A stretch of DNA of 64,000 bases, taken from the NCBI GenBank assembly GCA_963513935.1, contig OY740774.1:24633949-24697948 (forward strand). Direction: 5' to 3'. Below, one piece after another: positions 1 to 11,524 of the stretch. The DNA comes from Aphrophora alni. Lineage: Eukaryota; Arthropoda; Insecta; Hemiptera; Aphrophoridae. The translations under genes were made by a program, and so were the position numbers. The notes beneath the pieces are model-generated. The model was not told the DNA's origin and did no database searches. It saw only the letters and a list, made by a program, of their open reading frames with translations. Each line of letters opens with the position of its first letter. The first letter of the stretch is position 1.

Positions 1-70
1 CGCTCAGGTTAGCTTAACCGATAGACCCCGTCCAAGGACATCACTGTCCGTACGTATGTATATTTATTTT

Positions 71-274
71 CCCCATTTGTTTTTTAAAGGTGTAAAACTT
101 CTTAGTCCTCGAATACTCTAATAGTGCAAGAGAACAAAGTTGATCAAGGGAGACCCGATAGGAAAGATGAAAGTGGTGACCTAAGACTTCGTGATAAAAT
201 AGTGTAGATCCAGTTATGATACCTCGGGATTCCCACCCCCATATCCTGCGGGACGTTAATTTTATTTTACTCAA
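71..274 (+). repeat. Interspersed repeat family A, copy 1
   Basis: This is the first of about 18 copies of a 200-300 bp repeat. Shared blocks, in order, are 'cctcgaatactctaatag', 'gttgatcaag.gagacc', 'ataggaaagatgaaag', 'gtgtagatccag' and 'cctcgggatt'. This copy lacks the usual 'ggtcatcatcgccttat' head and has a degraded tail. The strand given is an arbitrary reference orientation. The short open frame on the minus strand here is repeat sequence, not a gene. Confidence 0.75.
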
Positions 275-1439
275 GGAAAATACAACACCGTTTGTTTGAC
301 CAGTTCCATAATATTTAAATGATTTTGTAGAACAGGTACATTTATGTATTTGACACTAAAAAGGTTTACAATTTTTGTCCGATTTTACGTATATGTGATC
401 TGTACAAATTTATTACCAGTTTTTGTTATTACTAAATAAGGAAAAAAAAATTCCATTTTTTTAAAACTGTAAAGATGTCCAACGATGCAAACATAAAACT
501 GTGAAGATAATAGTGATTTATAACTGTGATAGCGACGTAATACGGGGATTAACGGTATTCCAACTAAATGCTTCTGTTCCTAATCACCTACAGATAAGAC
601 CCTAAACAACAAATGGTATCTACTTTATTTTAGGATTTAACGGAGGAAAGTGTGCTCAGATAATTATTTATCAGTTATTTTTATTTATTTAAAAATAAAA
701 AATATTTCTGTCAACTAAAACACTTCAATTAGTTGTAACCATTTAGTTTTTTTTAAAGTAAGTAAAGTAAATCGGTTGACATTTAACTTAAGCATACATT
801 TCTTTTGTTTGAAAATACAACTCAAGTCTCTCCGTCTTCTGGTTTTATTTTACACTATTAGGCTCTATTTAAATTGTTGAAAATCATTCACAAAATATGA
901 TTTGATTGGATAATTTCTTAGAATCCTTTAAAGATCAAGATTGTACTCAAACAGTCTGGCGTCTGGGCCTGGGCTCAGTGGATAAAATAAGTTGTGTCCC
1001 ATGAAGAGTTATCTATTTTGGAATTAATGAAATTAATTAAGGCCATATGAAACACTCAACAAAGTTGATACTTTACAGTTATGTTACAAGATCCTGTTAC
1101 AGATATATGTAAAAAAAGCAACCTCGTGTTTCATTTTTTTATGGTCAACCAAAAGCATTACAAATTAAGAGTTTCCAAATAACGTGAAACTGTGTAAAAC
1201 TTAATAAAGAAAAATAACAGTAACAAATTACTAATGACCCAAATTTTATCTTGATTTGAATTGATGTCCATCAATTATCTATGCACTGATAGCAACGAAA
1301 CAAAACAGAGTACTAAGCGCTTTTGAAAAATTGCCGATGTATCAAAAGTAATTCCTATTTAATTAGCCTTTTAGTTCATTATCTGTTGCTATTGGGTGAG
1401 AATAAATTTTTCCTTTCAAAAAAGCATAAAGAAAAAAAT
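275..1439. other. AT-rich stretch without a recognised gene
   Basis: I see no coding signal here. Bases 480-665 are related to 10135-10350 (both contain 'aatcacctacagataagac'). Both segments lie several hundred bases downstream of a family A copy. Confidence 0.6.
480..665 (+). repeat. Repeat family C, copy 1
   Basis: This segment aligns by eye with 10135-10350. Both contain 'agtgatttataac', a 'ggagattaac'-type block, 'cttctgtt.ctaatcacct' and a following 'atctattttatttaa'-type block. Both copies lie downstream of family A, so the two may be parts of one larger diverged element. No coding capacity is visible. Confidence 0.55.
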
Positions 1440-2288
1440 TAGGAAAAAATAGTTAACGGTCAAGTCTGGGGATCTTGTAGACCAGTCCATGAAGTAGTTG
1501 CCACTACCTATCCAACGATTGAAAAGATCTCTGGCCTAAAACTGCTTTGGCCCCATTAGGATAATGAAGACGAACTCCATCCATTATGTTGGAAATAAAA
1601 CGTCCCTTATCTCCAGCTGAGTAAGATGAAGGACTATGTGATCAGTTTATGTTGACGAGTATGTCTCCAGTCATTGTCTGATGGGACACTATCCTTGGTG
1701 ACGTCAGCCCAAATAAATAATTATTTATTATTAAAGGGTATAAACCCTTTGATATCAAATCCTCTTCGTGTAAGATATGTGGATTTCGCGTGTTGTAATA
1801 ATTACAATTATGTCTGTTTACAGATCCTGTTCTGTAAAATGTAACTTCATCTGATAAAACAATTCCTTCAAAACCTCAGCATCTTCGTCAAGACTTACAA
1901 TTACCCCCGAACAAAATTCCACTCATCTGTCTGGGTAATCTTCTTTGAGTCTATAGAATAAATGTGTTTTTCTAAGTGAATTAGGCCTGATTAGAGAGTT
2001 TAGTAAAGCAGTATATGGAAACTCTTCATTTTCTGTATTAGAAAATCATTGTTATCTATTTGAAACTGATTCAGTTTCTAGCAACATATTTTTCCAATGA
2101 TGAATTGATTTTATTGATAGAAAAACCTCATTTGGGTAGGTTCTTTGAAAATACCTGATAGTGTCATATTCATTTTCAAAAGAAATAGTCCAAGAACAAC
2201 ATTTCGCTTTTTGTTCAACTGAAAAATTCGAGGTTTTGAGGTTCGACATCACACAACAACAAAATTGTTTCATTGTTTTGTGTTTCAT
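1440..2288 (-). pseudogene. Decayed Tc1/mariner (IS630-type) transposase
   Basis: Three minus-strand frames together spell a broken transposase of the arthropod family that has an N-terminal helix-turn-helix of the DUF4817 kind. The N-terminus (2288-2052) reads VEQKAKCCSW, then IRYFQRTYP, then SIHHWKNMLLETESV. Further on come LSDEVTFYRTGSVNRHNC (region of the first catalytic Asp) and IWADVTKDSV. A weak MDG-x-RLHYPNGA block corresponds to the second Asp. The end reads LFNRWIG and WSTRSPDLT, matching the family's RWIG...SPDLTP signature. Frame changes and stops separate the blocks, so no product is possible. Assignment to the superfamily rests on motif recall; no terminal inverted repeats were found. 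Confidence 0.75.
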
Positions 2289-2959
2289 TGTTTCATTGTT
2301 CTGCTGATCCAGATTCGACAGATGGCAATGGACATATTAATTGCACTGCACTATGGGAGGAAGTGATTCTATCCAGAAGATTAATATTATTTTTATTATT
2401 TCGCTATTTTGATTTTATTGACCATACAAATATAAAACTAGATTGTACTTCTTTACATATCTGTAAAGTACCAAGTTTGTAAAGTGTTCCATATGTCCGG
2501 CATATTAATTCAAAAAGAGCGACCTCGTTGTGGGACACCCGGTTACAATAAAACAAAATGATTTTCACCGTTAAAGTATGTTACTAGTGTTATTTTTATT
2601 GGTCTTACGATCACTAACCCAAAGCAAGTACTTAGACTTTACAATATGGTTTCTTGAGTGTTTCAATAAAATATCACTTAAGTTATACGATAATACTTTC
2701 CTTATTACAATATTGTTTACAAAAGTCATTGGTTAAGATATCAATTTATTACAAGCTGATACAAGTTCATTTCATAGGTAGTGATTGTGGTTATCCTGTA
2801 TGTATTTTATTTGAGATATAATTGTATGCTATTTATTAAGAGTACATTATTTATATCTTAATTGTTTATAATTACATTTATTAACAAGGCGCGAGTAAAA
2901 TAATAAATTATGAAAAGCGGTTGTTGTTGTTGTTGTTTAAAAGAGAAATACGACAAGGT
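2289..2959. other. No gene recognised
   Basis: AT-rich sequence with a short open frame at 2273-2482 that resembles no protein I know. A (GTT)n-like run lies at 2921-2937. Confidence 0.5.
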
Positions 2960-3222
2960 ATTTGCTCCTTATAAAAAAAGAAAGAAAAGAACATAAAATA
3001 AACACTCCTAACCGTTGTTTACTCTAAGCTTCAGGGCCGAAAGAGATTAAGAGCTGGTCAAGAGAGACCTGATAAGAAATATGAAAGTGAGGGAAACTCA
3101 AGACTATATGAAAAATGTGTAGATCCAGCTAGGGTCCCACTGGATTCCCATCCCCGTACTCACTATAGTCAGCAACTGAAAGTATACTTCCGTCTGGAGA
3201 TAACTAGGTCGCTCAAGGAGAA
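2960..3222 (+). repeat. Repeat family A, copy 2
   Basis: Contains 'ccttataaaaaaagaaag', 'gagctggtcaagagagacc', 'tgtagatccagctagggtcc' and 'gtactcactatag', the conserved blocks of family A. The terminal palindrome CTCACTATAGTGAG is changed by one base here. Confidence 0.8.
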
Positions 3223-3595
3223 TAGTTTTGTAAAAAATTTAAGTAATGATATGTATGCGTCATTTACTTGTTTTAAACTTCATTAAAAGTTTACAGTTTC
3301 AAGATCACTTCTAAAAATTACGGCAGTTGTTGGACTTCCAGTTATGATAATGAATTTCTATCAACTTTCTTACTCATAAATTAAAACAGCAGATGGAGTT
3401 GTTGCAAAAGAAAAACTGTGAATATTAATAGTTAAAATTTATAATTTCAAACATTCTGTGTTGGCAGATATTTATTTTTTTTATGTTTTTACTGATTCAC
3501 AAATTACAGTAAGGAAAGTTCTATTTAAAGGAGTCGCAATTATTTGAATAACAAAGAATTATATCGAATAAATCCGTTCTCCCACGTTTTCCCAC
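3223..3595 (+). repeat. Diverged third copy of the outer part of the 4.3-7.8 kb palindrome arms
   Basis: This segment follows family A copy 2. It is related to 7480-7841 and to the reverse complement of 4312-4680: compare 'gttggacttccagttatgat' here with 'gttggacctccagatatgac' in the right arm, and 'aaacattctgtgttg' in all three. It shows that family A and this flank travel together as a larger repeat of roughly 0.6 kb or more. Confidence 0.7.
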
Positions 3596-4311
3596 ATCTA
3601 TAGATCCAAAATTCACTAACTTTAACATTAAAATACCGGATTTTAAGATATATAACCATCAACGTAAAATATAACATATCTACTCCTCAAAATACTAAAA
3701 AAGGACGTGTTATTCAGAGGCGTTTTGCTTCTCTATGACAATACACTCGATAGCAAATCAGTTGCTCGTAAAATCTAAATGGGAAATTTTCAGTCAGCGG
3801 CCTCTAGAGAATATCATCTGTTTACCAAACAGAAAGACTTTTGGGAAGAAAATGTTTTAAGAATAAAAAAGACTAGAAGGAAATTAAAAGTGTTTACTTA
3901 TCTCAATGAACTGGCGGCGGAAGAATATGTCGTGGGAATTACAGATGGGTACTTCTTTCTGGAGGGCCTAAGTTTATAAAAATTGACGTATCACCACTCT
4001 CCAATTTGAGAGGGTCAACTTTTAAATTTGAAATTAAAAACTAGTCATGTGACACATTATTTACTTACGCTAGTTGATTGTAAAAAGACGAAACAACGGA
4101 ATTTCAAAGTTTTTATATAATAATAATATTTAGTCATATTTCTTATTTTTAAATGTGCATCCGATACAAGATTTAGGACAGGTTTTATATTAAAATAAAT
4201 TTAATTTGATCTGAATAATTCTGGTTTGTTTGTATTTTGAGTATTTATCTTAAAAGTAATGAGGTGTTATAATGTCAAAGTTAGTCTATAATGATAGATG
4301 ACGTAGAAAAA
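3596..4311. other. Gap with one short unrecognised open frame (3779-3979, +)
   Basis: The only open frame of note is 66 codons at 3779-3979. It starts MGNFQSAASREY, is rich in Lys and Glu, and has a plausible start context (aaatggg). I recognise no domain, no splice site pair frames it, and no relative was seen elsewhere in the window. It is probably chance. Confidence 0.3.
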
Positions 4312-5671
4312 CGCGGGAGGGCGGATTTAGTCGGTAAAATACTTTGTTATGCAAACAACTGCGACACCATTAAATAGAATTTTCCTATTGTAATTTGTGA
4401 ATGCTCCAAAGCATAGAGAAATAGTTATCTGTCAACACAGAATGTTTGAAATTATAAACATTTAACTTTTAATATTCAACAGTCCATCTTTCGTAGCAAC
4501 TCCAGCTGCTGTTTTAATTCATGAATAAGATAGTGGAAATTCATTGTCATATCTGGAGGTCCAACAGTCGTTATTATTTTGAGCAGAGATCCTTCAACGA
4601 TAAAGTTTTAAAGAAGCGGTGAGCTCAAAACAAATAAATGACGACATATTACTATTTACATTTTTAATCAAAGGTTTTCTTTCCGTGAGCCATCTAGTCA
4701 TTTGGAACTGCACCATTTTTTCATGTAGATTTAGTTTAAATACCTCTCTTTCATCTTGCCTATTAAGTATCTCTTGTCAAGTCTTTTTTTTATCCAACCC
4801 AGACTATATTAGAATACTCGAGGGCAGTGGTTTTATTTTATGTTCTTTTCATCTTTTTTAGTAAAATAAGGTGATGAAGACTAATAGGTTTTTGGTTTTA
4901 TACAAGAAGAAAAAATTAGACGCAAGTGTTAATTTATTTATTTCATTCTTCGGACAGACAAATCTTCGAGCTTGGTTGTCATTTTATTTCTGTTTTGCCT
5001 TGCTCAGCTCAAGTTATTAAATTTCTTCATATAATCTCGTTTCTATTATGTTACTCAAATTTACATAATTTAAGTGCCCTTTTCTTTACTTTTAATCACT
5101 TCCCTTGCATCAGAAACCCAGCTTTCAAGTTTGAAATATAAATTTACAAAAATGTCAAAAAATTCATAAACGTACCCCATAAAAATCTATTTTACTTATA
5201 TTTTATTTAATACTATTACAGAACGGGCAGAAACACTTTACCTATGTCACTTTTAAAATATTCCCATTTGTTGGAAAAACGTGTAAATTGTTATTCTATT
5301 AATGTTACACCAATAACAGTAGAAAGACCAGGATTGGACTACACCTATTAAGTGAAATGATCTACTCGTAACTCTGTATATGCAGACCAATTTGTCAACT
5401 CCTAAGAGGATTTCCAAAATGTCCAATGTTGTTACTTTATCTTAACTTTCCCAATGTGAGAAGTATAGGGTAAGTTTAGTAATCGAAAATATTTCATCTT
5501 CGGATTTTCAACCAAGTGATTTTCAACCCATCAATCATTGTTGTCGTATGTACAATAGTGGCTATTAAGATGTCAACATGAAATTTGGTATAGTGGACTT
5601 TAGTGTACTTACACTATAGAAATTAATATAAATGGTATTGAAAATCTCAAAATAGCCGTTTCAAACAGTTT
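4312..5671. repeat. Left arm of a 3.5 kb imperfect palindrome
   Basis: The reverse complement of this arm matches 6508-7841 almost throughout. Sample pairs are 'tgaatgctccaaagcatag' with 'ctatgctttggagcattca', and 'ggaggtccaacagtcg' with 'cgactgttggacctcc'. Small differences and indels are scattered along the arm, so the duplication is not recent. The arm contains a family A copy on the minus strand and the start of a family B copy. Confidence 0.9.
4680..4910 (-). repeat. Repeat family A, copy 3 (inside palindrome left arm)
   Basis: Reads as family A on the minus strand: 'attctaatatagtctgggt', 'gacaagagatacttaatagg' and 'gatgaaagagagg' appear in reverse complement. Together with copy 4 at 7250-7480 it is part of the inverted duplication, so these two copies are not independent insertions. 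Confidence 0.8.
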
Positions 5672-6290
5672 TTTAATATTTATATCTCGTGTTAAATACA
5701 ACATCCGATGACTTTGTGGTTAATAACAAGTAATCCCCAAACACAATTAACGTTATAAACTTTCATAAACCCTTATGTACATTTTGATAACATAGCTACC
5801 ATCTCAACCAATACTAACACTAAGGATTCTTATTGGTTTATAACTCTTTGTACATAATGTACGTAAAGGTTTATAAACTTCCTAACGTTAATCGTGTTAT
5901 AGTTATATTTTTGGTTTTGAAATTACTTTTTCTGTTTTTTTTCTCCATGTTTATACCTCGTGTGTTAATCAACTTATAACATTTTAATTAAATACAAATT
6001 ATCATAATTCTGCCTGTACCATCGCCACCTTTCTACAATATAAATAGCGAATATATAGTCAATTTTGAACTCTAATCTCCCAAGAACATACTGTTATTTT
6101 TACGAGATCCCGCAGGGCCGAGTCAATCACACGAGCGCAGCGATTGAGGTTTTTTCACATATGTATAAAAACTACCTTCTGTATAAGACCTCTTGATCTA
6201 CCAACTAAATTTAACATTTCATTCAAGGCCCAAGAAACCAACTTTTTAGTTAATTGCGTTGACGATTTGATGGTATTACATTGTGTGATG
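5480..6290 (+). repeat. Repeat family B, copy 1 (spans left arm and loop)
   Basis: Shares 'gaaatttggt', 'aaaatagcc.tttcaaacag', 'ctcgtgtgttaatcaactta', 'tctaatctccca' and 'acgagatcccgcagggcc' with copies near 38.6, 53.9 and 55.8 kb. It begins inside the left palindrome arm and runs through the 836-base loop (5672-6507). The right arm carries only its first part, so one breakpoint of the inverted duplication lies inside this repeat. Confidence 0.7.
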
Positions 6291-6507
6291 AAGCTGATCA
6301 CATACCATGATGGCGATATCAACGTGTACATTATTCCAATAATAATAAAATTATTACTCTACATATAATTAGGATCTATCATTGGTGTTGTTTTAAAATA
6401 TGCAATCTATAGAAGATAATAGTCCTTAAAAGTAGATGAAAATTAACGAATTTAAAACAGAGTTAAACATAGAAATGAAGAAAAGGGTGCGTTGAGAGAC
6501 ATCAACT

Positions 6508-7841
6508 GTTTGAAAGGGCTATTTTGAGATTTTCAATACCATTTTTATTTATTATTTATTTTATTTTCTTACTAAAGTCCACTATACCAAATTTCATGCT
6601 GACATCTTAATTGCCACTATTGTACATACGACAACGATGATTGATGGGTTGAAAATCCGAAGACGAAATATTTTCGATTACTAAACTTACCCTATACTTC
6701 TCACATTGGGAAAGTAAAGATAAAGTAACAACATTGGACATTTTGGAAATCCTCTCAGGAGTTGACACATTGGTCTGCATATACAGAGATACGAGTAGAT
6801 CATTCACTTAATAGGTGTAGTCCGATCCTGGTCATTCTACTGTTATTGGTATAACTTTAATAGAATAACAATTTACAAGTTTTTCCAACAAAGGAGAATA
6901 TTTTAAAAGTGACATAGGTAAAGTGTTTCTGCCCGTTCTCTAATAGTGTTAAATAAAATATTATAATTAAAATAAGTTTTCATAGGGTACGTTTACGAAT
7001 TTTTTGACATTGTTGTAAATTTATATTTTAAACTTGAAGGCTGGGTTTCTGATGCAAGGGAAGGGATTTAATGTAAGGAAAATGACACTTAAATTGTGTA
7101 AAATTGAGTACATAATAATAACGAGATTATATGAAGAAATTTAATAACTTGAGCTGATCAAGGTAAAACAGAAATAAAATGACAACCAAGCTCGAAGATT
7201 TGTCTGTCCGAAGAACGAAATAAATAAATTAACACTTGCGTCTAATTTTTTCTTCTTGTTTAAAACCAAAAACCTCTTAGTCTTCATCACCTTATTTTAC
7301 TAAAATGATGAAAAGAACATAAAATAACCACTGCCCTCGAGTATTCTAATATAGTCTGGGTCGGATAAAAACAAGAGTTGACAAGAGATACTTAATAGGC
7401 AAGATGAAAGAGAGGTATTTAAACTAAATCTACATGAAAAAATGGTGCAGTTTGAGAGTACTAGATGGCTCACGGAGAGAAAACCTTTGATTAAAAATGT
7501 AAATAATAATATGTCGTCATTTATTTGTTTTGAGCTCACCGCTTCTTTAAAACTGTATCGTTGTAGGATCTCTGCTCAAAATAATAACGACTGTTGGACC
7601 TCCAGATATGACAATGAATTTCCACTATCTTATTCATGAATTAAAACAGCAGCTGGAGTTGCTACAAAAGATGAACTGTTGAATATTAAAAGTTAAATGT
7701 TTATACTTTCAAACATTCTGTGTTGACAGATAACTATTTCTCTATGCTTTGGAGCATTCACAAATTTCAATAGGAAAATTCTATTCAATGGTGTCGCAGT
7801 TGTTTAAGTATTATACCGACTGAATACGCCCTCCAGCGTTT
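6508..7841. repeat. Right arm of the 3.5 kb imperfect palindrome
   Basis: Inverted copy of 4312-5671. The inner edge is near 'gaaagggctattttgagatt' and the outer edge near 'cgccctccagcgtt'. The small open frames at 6607-6807, 7300-7539 and 7442-7639 are repeat sequence; the 7300-7539 frame matches the one at 4619-4861 simply because the arms match. Confidence 0.9.
7250..7480 (+). repeat. Repeat family A, copy 4 (inside palindrome right arm)
   Basis: Family A in the reference orientation, the inverted partner of copy 3. It has 'cctcgagtattctaatatag' and 'gatgaaagagaggtattta'. Confidence 0.8.
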
Positions 7842-7849
7842 ATTTTTTA

Positions 7850-9420
7850 TAATGGAGACATTTTGTTGTACATATATAGGATATGAAATATATGGAGTAG
7901 GGAATATATATTTTATATCCACTCCTAGATGGCATGAAAGGGAGGGGGAGAGAAACGCCGTCAGAAAGCACTCGTCTAGGCGGGTGATTCAAAACTATCT
8001 GCAAGGGTGATTTAAAACTAAAATAAAAATATACAGGATGTTCCAAAAATTATAAAAAAAAATTTCTGAGAATTTAAAAAATAAGCATAGTAATATTTTC
8101 CTATTAATTTTCCCCTCTACAAGATGGAAATTTTTGTTGAAAAAAATGTATAATTTGTTGTAGTGTTCCTGATATTATGAGAAACGTATTGGGCATTAAA
8201 AATGGGACTGTTAAGACTGTTAAGCATGTATGAACTGGGAGCTTGGATTTTATATTGACTCCTAGATGATATAGATGAGGAGAAAGAACGGTTTTGAGAA
8301 AGTTCCGGTTTAGAGATATCTACGGTGTGCTCCGAAACTAAAATTAAAATAGTGTTAAAAAATTTTTAAAAAGTATTTTCCTAAGAAGTTAATATTTTAG
8401 TATATTAATCATTTTCAATATTTAATATTATTTTTGTAAGACGGAAATTGTGTTTGAAAAGAAGATTATATCACTTATTTAGTTTTTGAGATATTTTGGG
8501 TTATGTAAAATATATGTTGTTTGATATGTGATAAAAAATATAAACTATAGTATTTGTTGTAATGTAGTTGCAAATTTACATTTTTAAACCTACATTTTGA
8601 CGCTCTTAATTTCAATCAATTCAACTGTCAAAACATCTCCAAAATTAAAACAGTTATACAATATTGCTGTCAACCACATTCCGTGTTGTAGGCAAAAAAT
8701 GAATATTTAAAAATGATTTTATGTTTATATTTAAAACTTCTTAGTAAAATATGTTTGTGGGCAAAATAAGACCTGAAAGAAAGTGTTGAACAGATAAAAG
8801 ATTTGTATTTTGATAATAAGAATTCACAACACCGTACCTTTAACCCCTTGCCACTGTATTGACAGTTTTTAATTTTCCGTGGTTTTGGGGTAACCAAATT
8901 ACCATCAGGAGGTCGATAAACATGTCCAGTCCACTATATGATTAAAGTCACATTTTGAACAATTTACATATCCCAACATATTCCCAAAGATAAATAAGTT
9001 ATAAAATTTTGTTTTCAACCACAATTTCCGCCTTGTAGAGAGGAAAATAATATTGAACATTATTAATATGTTTAAAACGTCTTTGAAAAATACGTTTTTT
9101 TAAAATTTTTGGATCACTCTGTATAATTGAATTGTAGTTTTGGAGAACTTTGTAGATACCTCTAGACTAGAACTTTCAACCGAAATTCCATCTTGTGGAG
9201 AGAGAAAATGAATATGGAAAATATTACGATGCTTACATTTAAAAATTCTCAGTATACATATTTTAATTTTTGGATCACCCTTAAACATCTAATTTTAGTT
9301 TTGGAGCACCATATAAATAGCCCTAGATCTGACCTTATCGACTCCATATTTTCCGCCTTTACTTGTCACCTAGAAGCAGATATAAAAATTATATTCCTGA
9401 CATTCTACTAACCCTGTATA
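7850..9420. repeat. Cluster of inverted and direct 'gtgatccaaaaatt' repeat modules
   Basis: Related modules occur forward at about 7900-8180 and 8230-8590 and in reverse at about 8640-9420. Each has a 'ctcctagatg' or 'cacctagaag' head, a 'gctccaaaactaaaat' block, a 'gtgatccaaaaatt' block and a 'ctctacaagatggaaat' block. The reverse half reads 'ccatcttgtggagagagaaa' at about 9189 and 'tttttggatcaccc' at about 9266. No coding capacity is visible. The arrangement resembles a foldback or a tandem of terminal regions of one element family, but its ends could not be fixed. Confidence 0.55.
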
Positions 9421-9464
9421 TGTTTTCTTATTTTTAAAGGCTATGTACCTCTCGGTAATGATCA

Positions 9465-9680
9465 TATTAAAATAAAAGAAGAAAAGAGCATAAAATAAAG
9501 ACCCCTAGTTCTTGAATATTATCATAGTTGAAGTTTAGAAAAGAACAAGAGTTGATCAAGAGATATCTAATCGTAAAGATGAAAGAGAGAGATCTAACCC
9601 AACAATATATGAAAAAAGTGTAAATCCAGATTACTTCGGTATTACCATACCTCTACTCACTACAGTGAGCATTTGAAGGT
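9465..9680 (+). repeat. Repeat family A, copy 5
   Basis: Contains 'gaagaaaagagcataaaata', 'aacaagagttgatcaagaga', 'agatgaaagagagagatcta' and 'ctcactacagtgag'. The terminal palindrome is intact except for the central TATA becoming TACA. Confidence 0.8.
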
Positions 9681-10134
9681 CAGGTTAATACTAATGTTAT
9701 CAATTAAATCTAGAGTTAAACTTATAATTTGCGTGTTTAGTTTTTAATTTATAATGTGTTACGAGATATGTACTTTTTTTTTTTTAAACACAACCTGTTT
9801 GACCTACATAAAATGACTGGTGTTGATACAAATTAGCCTTACAAACCTTCTGTCTGGTCTTGTAGTTTATTGTTGTTTTGGTTACATATTTTATAATATT
9901 TGCAGTTGATTCTCTTTACAACACTACGGAGATGTACCATTGTACATCTATTTTCTTTAATAATCTGTTTATTTCACACGTTATTGGATATTGTTATTTT
10001 TTAGAGTTAATTAAAATTAGAGTTATTTGATGAAGATCTTCGTATGAAGTGTAACTTTAAAAAATTACGACATTTTGTGTAACTTTAAAAAAATTACTTT
10101 TGAAAGTTTACTATTGCTAACATTTTGTGTAATA
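9681..10134. other. No gene recognised
   Basis: AT-rich sequence between family A copy 5 and family C copy 2. Nothing coding is visible. Confidence 0.5.
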
Positions 10135-10350
10135 AAGGGACAAAATATTTTATACGATTTTCACATACAAAAATTAAAAATATATAGCAGTGATTTATAA
10201 CCGTAATACCGGTATAATAAGGAGATTAACTGTATACCAACTCAATACAATTAGAAGCTTCTGTTACTAATCACCTACAGATAAGACTAAAAAAAAAAAA
10301 CAAATAGCATCTATTTTATTTAAAGATTTACAAGATGAAAGTATTTTAGT
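10135..10350 (+). repeat. Repeat family C, copy 2
   Basis: Aligns with 480-665 by eye ('cttctgttactaatcaccta' followed by 'cagataagac'). It lies about 450 bases downstream of a family A copy, similar to the spacing at the left end of the window. Confidence 0.55.
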
Positions 10351-10676
10351 TTTTTCGTTTATTTTGTAATGTTCTATTCCAATTGTCACCTTTTAAAATA
10401 TATGGATGATAAAATACTAACATTACACCCGCTTCAATATATTTAAATCAAGATGTCACAGCATCCCGCCGACAGTGCAGAGATGGATTGATGTTTTATT
10501 AAGTTTTTTAATATTCTTTAGTTTTATTATCTACACTCGTCCAAAAATAATATCATATTTAGTTTTAGCAATGCTGCTAGTTTTAGTGTTAAGGATGTTG
10601 GAAACAAGTATGTACGCTTTTCAAGTTTAAAAGAAAACTAGTAATTTCCTGGCTATGGAAATCTTTTTTTTCCCTC

Positions 10677-10925
10677 TCGGTTGTTTAAAGCTAAAAACAT
10701 CTCGGTCATTACGCCTTGTAAGAAATAATAAAATATCATAAAATAACCTCTAGCCTTCAAATAATCTATTAAAGTAGGGTCGCAAAACAACAAGAATTAG
10801 CCCAGAGATACAAGATAGGAAAGGTGAAAGTGAGGGATCTAACTAAAGACTACATGGATATTGTAGATCCAGCTAAGTTCCCTCAGGATCATCAAGCCAG
10901 TACTCACTAAAGTGAGCCGCTGAAG
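10677..10925 (+). repeat. Repeat family A, copy 6
   Basis: A nearly complete copy. It has the head 'ggttgtttaaagctaaaaac', then 'atctcggtcattacgcctt', 'tgtagatccagctaagttcc' and the end 'actcactaaagtgagcc'. Confidence 0.8.
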
Positions 10926-11524
10926 CTCTAACTATGGAACGTCGCCAATAGTAGGAAAACAAGGAGCCTAAATCCTAATTTTTAATGTGTACAAATATTG
11001 ATCTTTTAGGAAATTGTCTGTATTAAAAATGCAATAGAAAAGGTGTTTAATATGCCTGACACTAGATTTAGGTGATATAATATGTCAGTGACACGCACAG
11101 CTATTGAGTGTCTGATATGTATCACACAAATATATTAACACACTTACCTAATCGTTACAAAACCTTCTGGTAACAAATCCGTGCATATAATAGAATCCAA
11201 CCTAAGAACATACTAGATTATAAACATAATCTACGTATACGCTGTTTTACATTGATGCGCAGTATACGTATGCTCATAATTCATTACAGCATTATTTCAA
11301 ATTATAGCAGTAAAACTTCGGTAGTAACTGTTTTTAATAAAGAGATAAACGTTGTGTTTTTAATTTAACCTATTTATCATAAAATCATTCTACGCTAAGA
11401 GATATTACATTTTTTATGTTCTTCAATATTACAATTTCTTAAAACAAACAATAAAACATACAATTTTACTGGCTTCATGTGAAAATTAAATAATTGTTTT
11501 CTACATAAAAAGTAAGATCAGAAG
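10926..11524. other. No gene recognised
   Basis: AT-rich sequence leading into the minisatellite. No open frame or repeat was recognised. Confidence 0.5.

Noticed and set aside
3779..3979. Small N-myristoylated protein (MGNFQS start)
   Set aside because: The first residues fit a myristoylation pattern, but the frame is short and isolated, lies between repeats and has no relative that I recognise.
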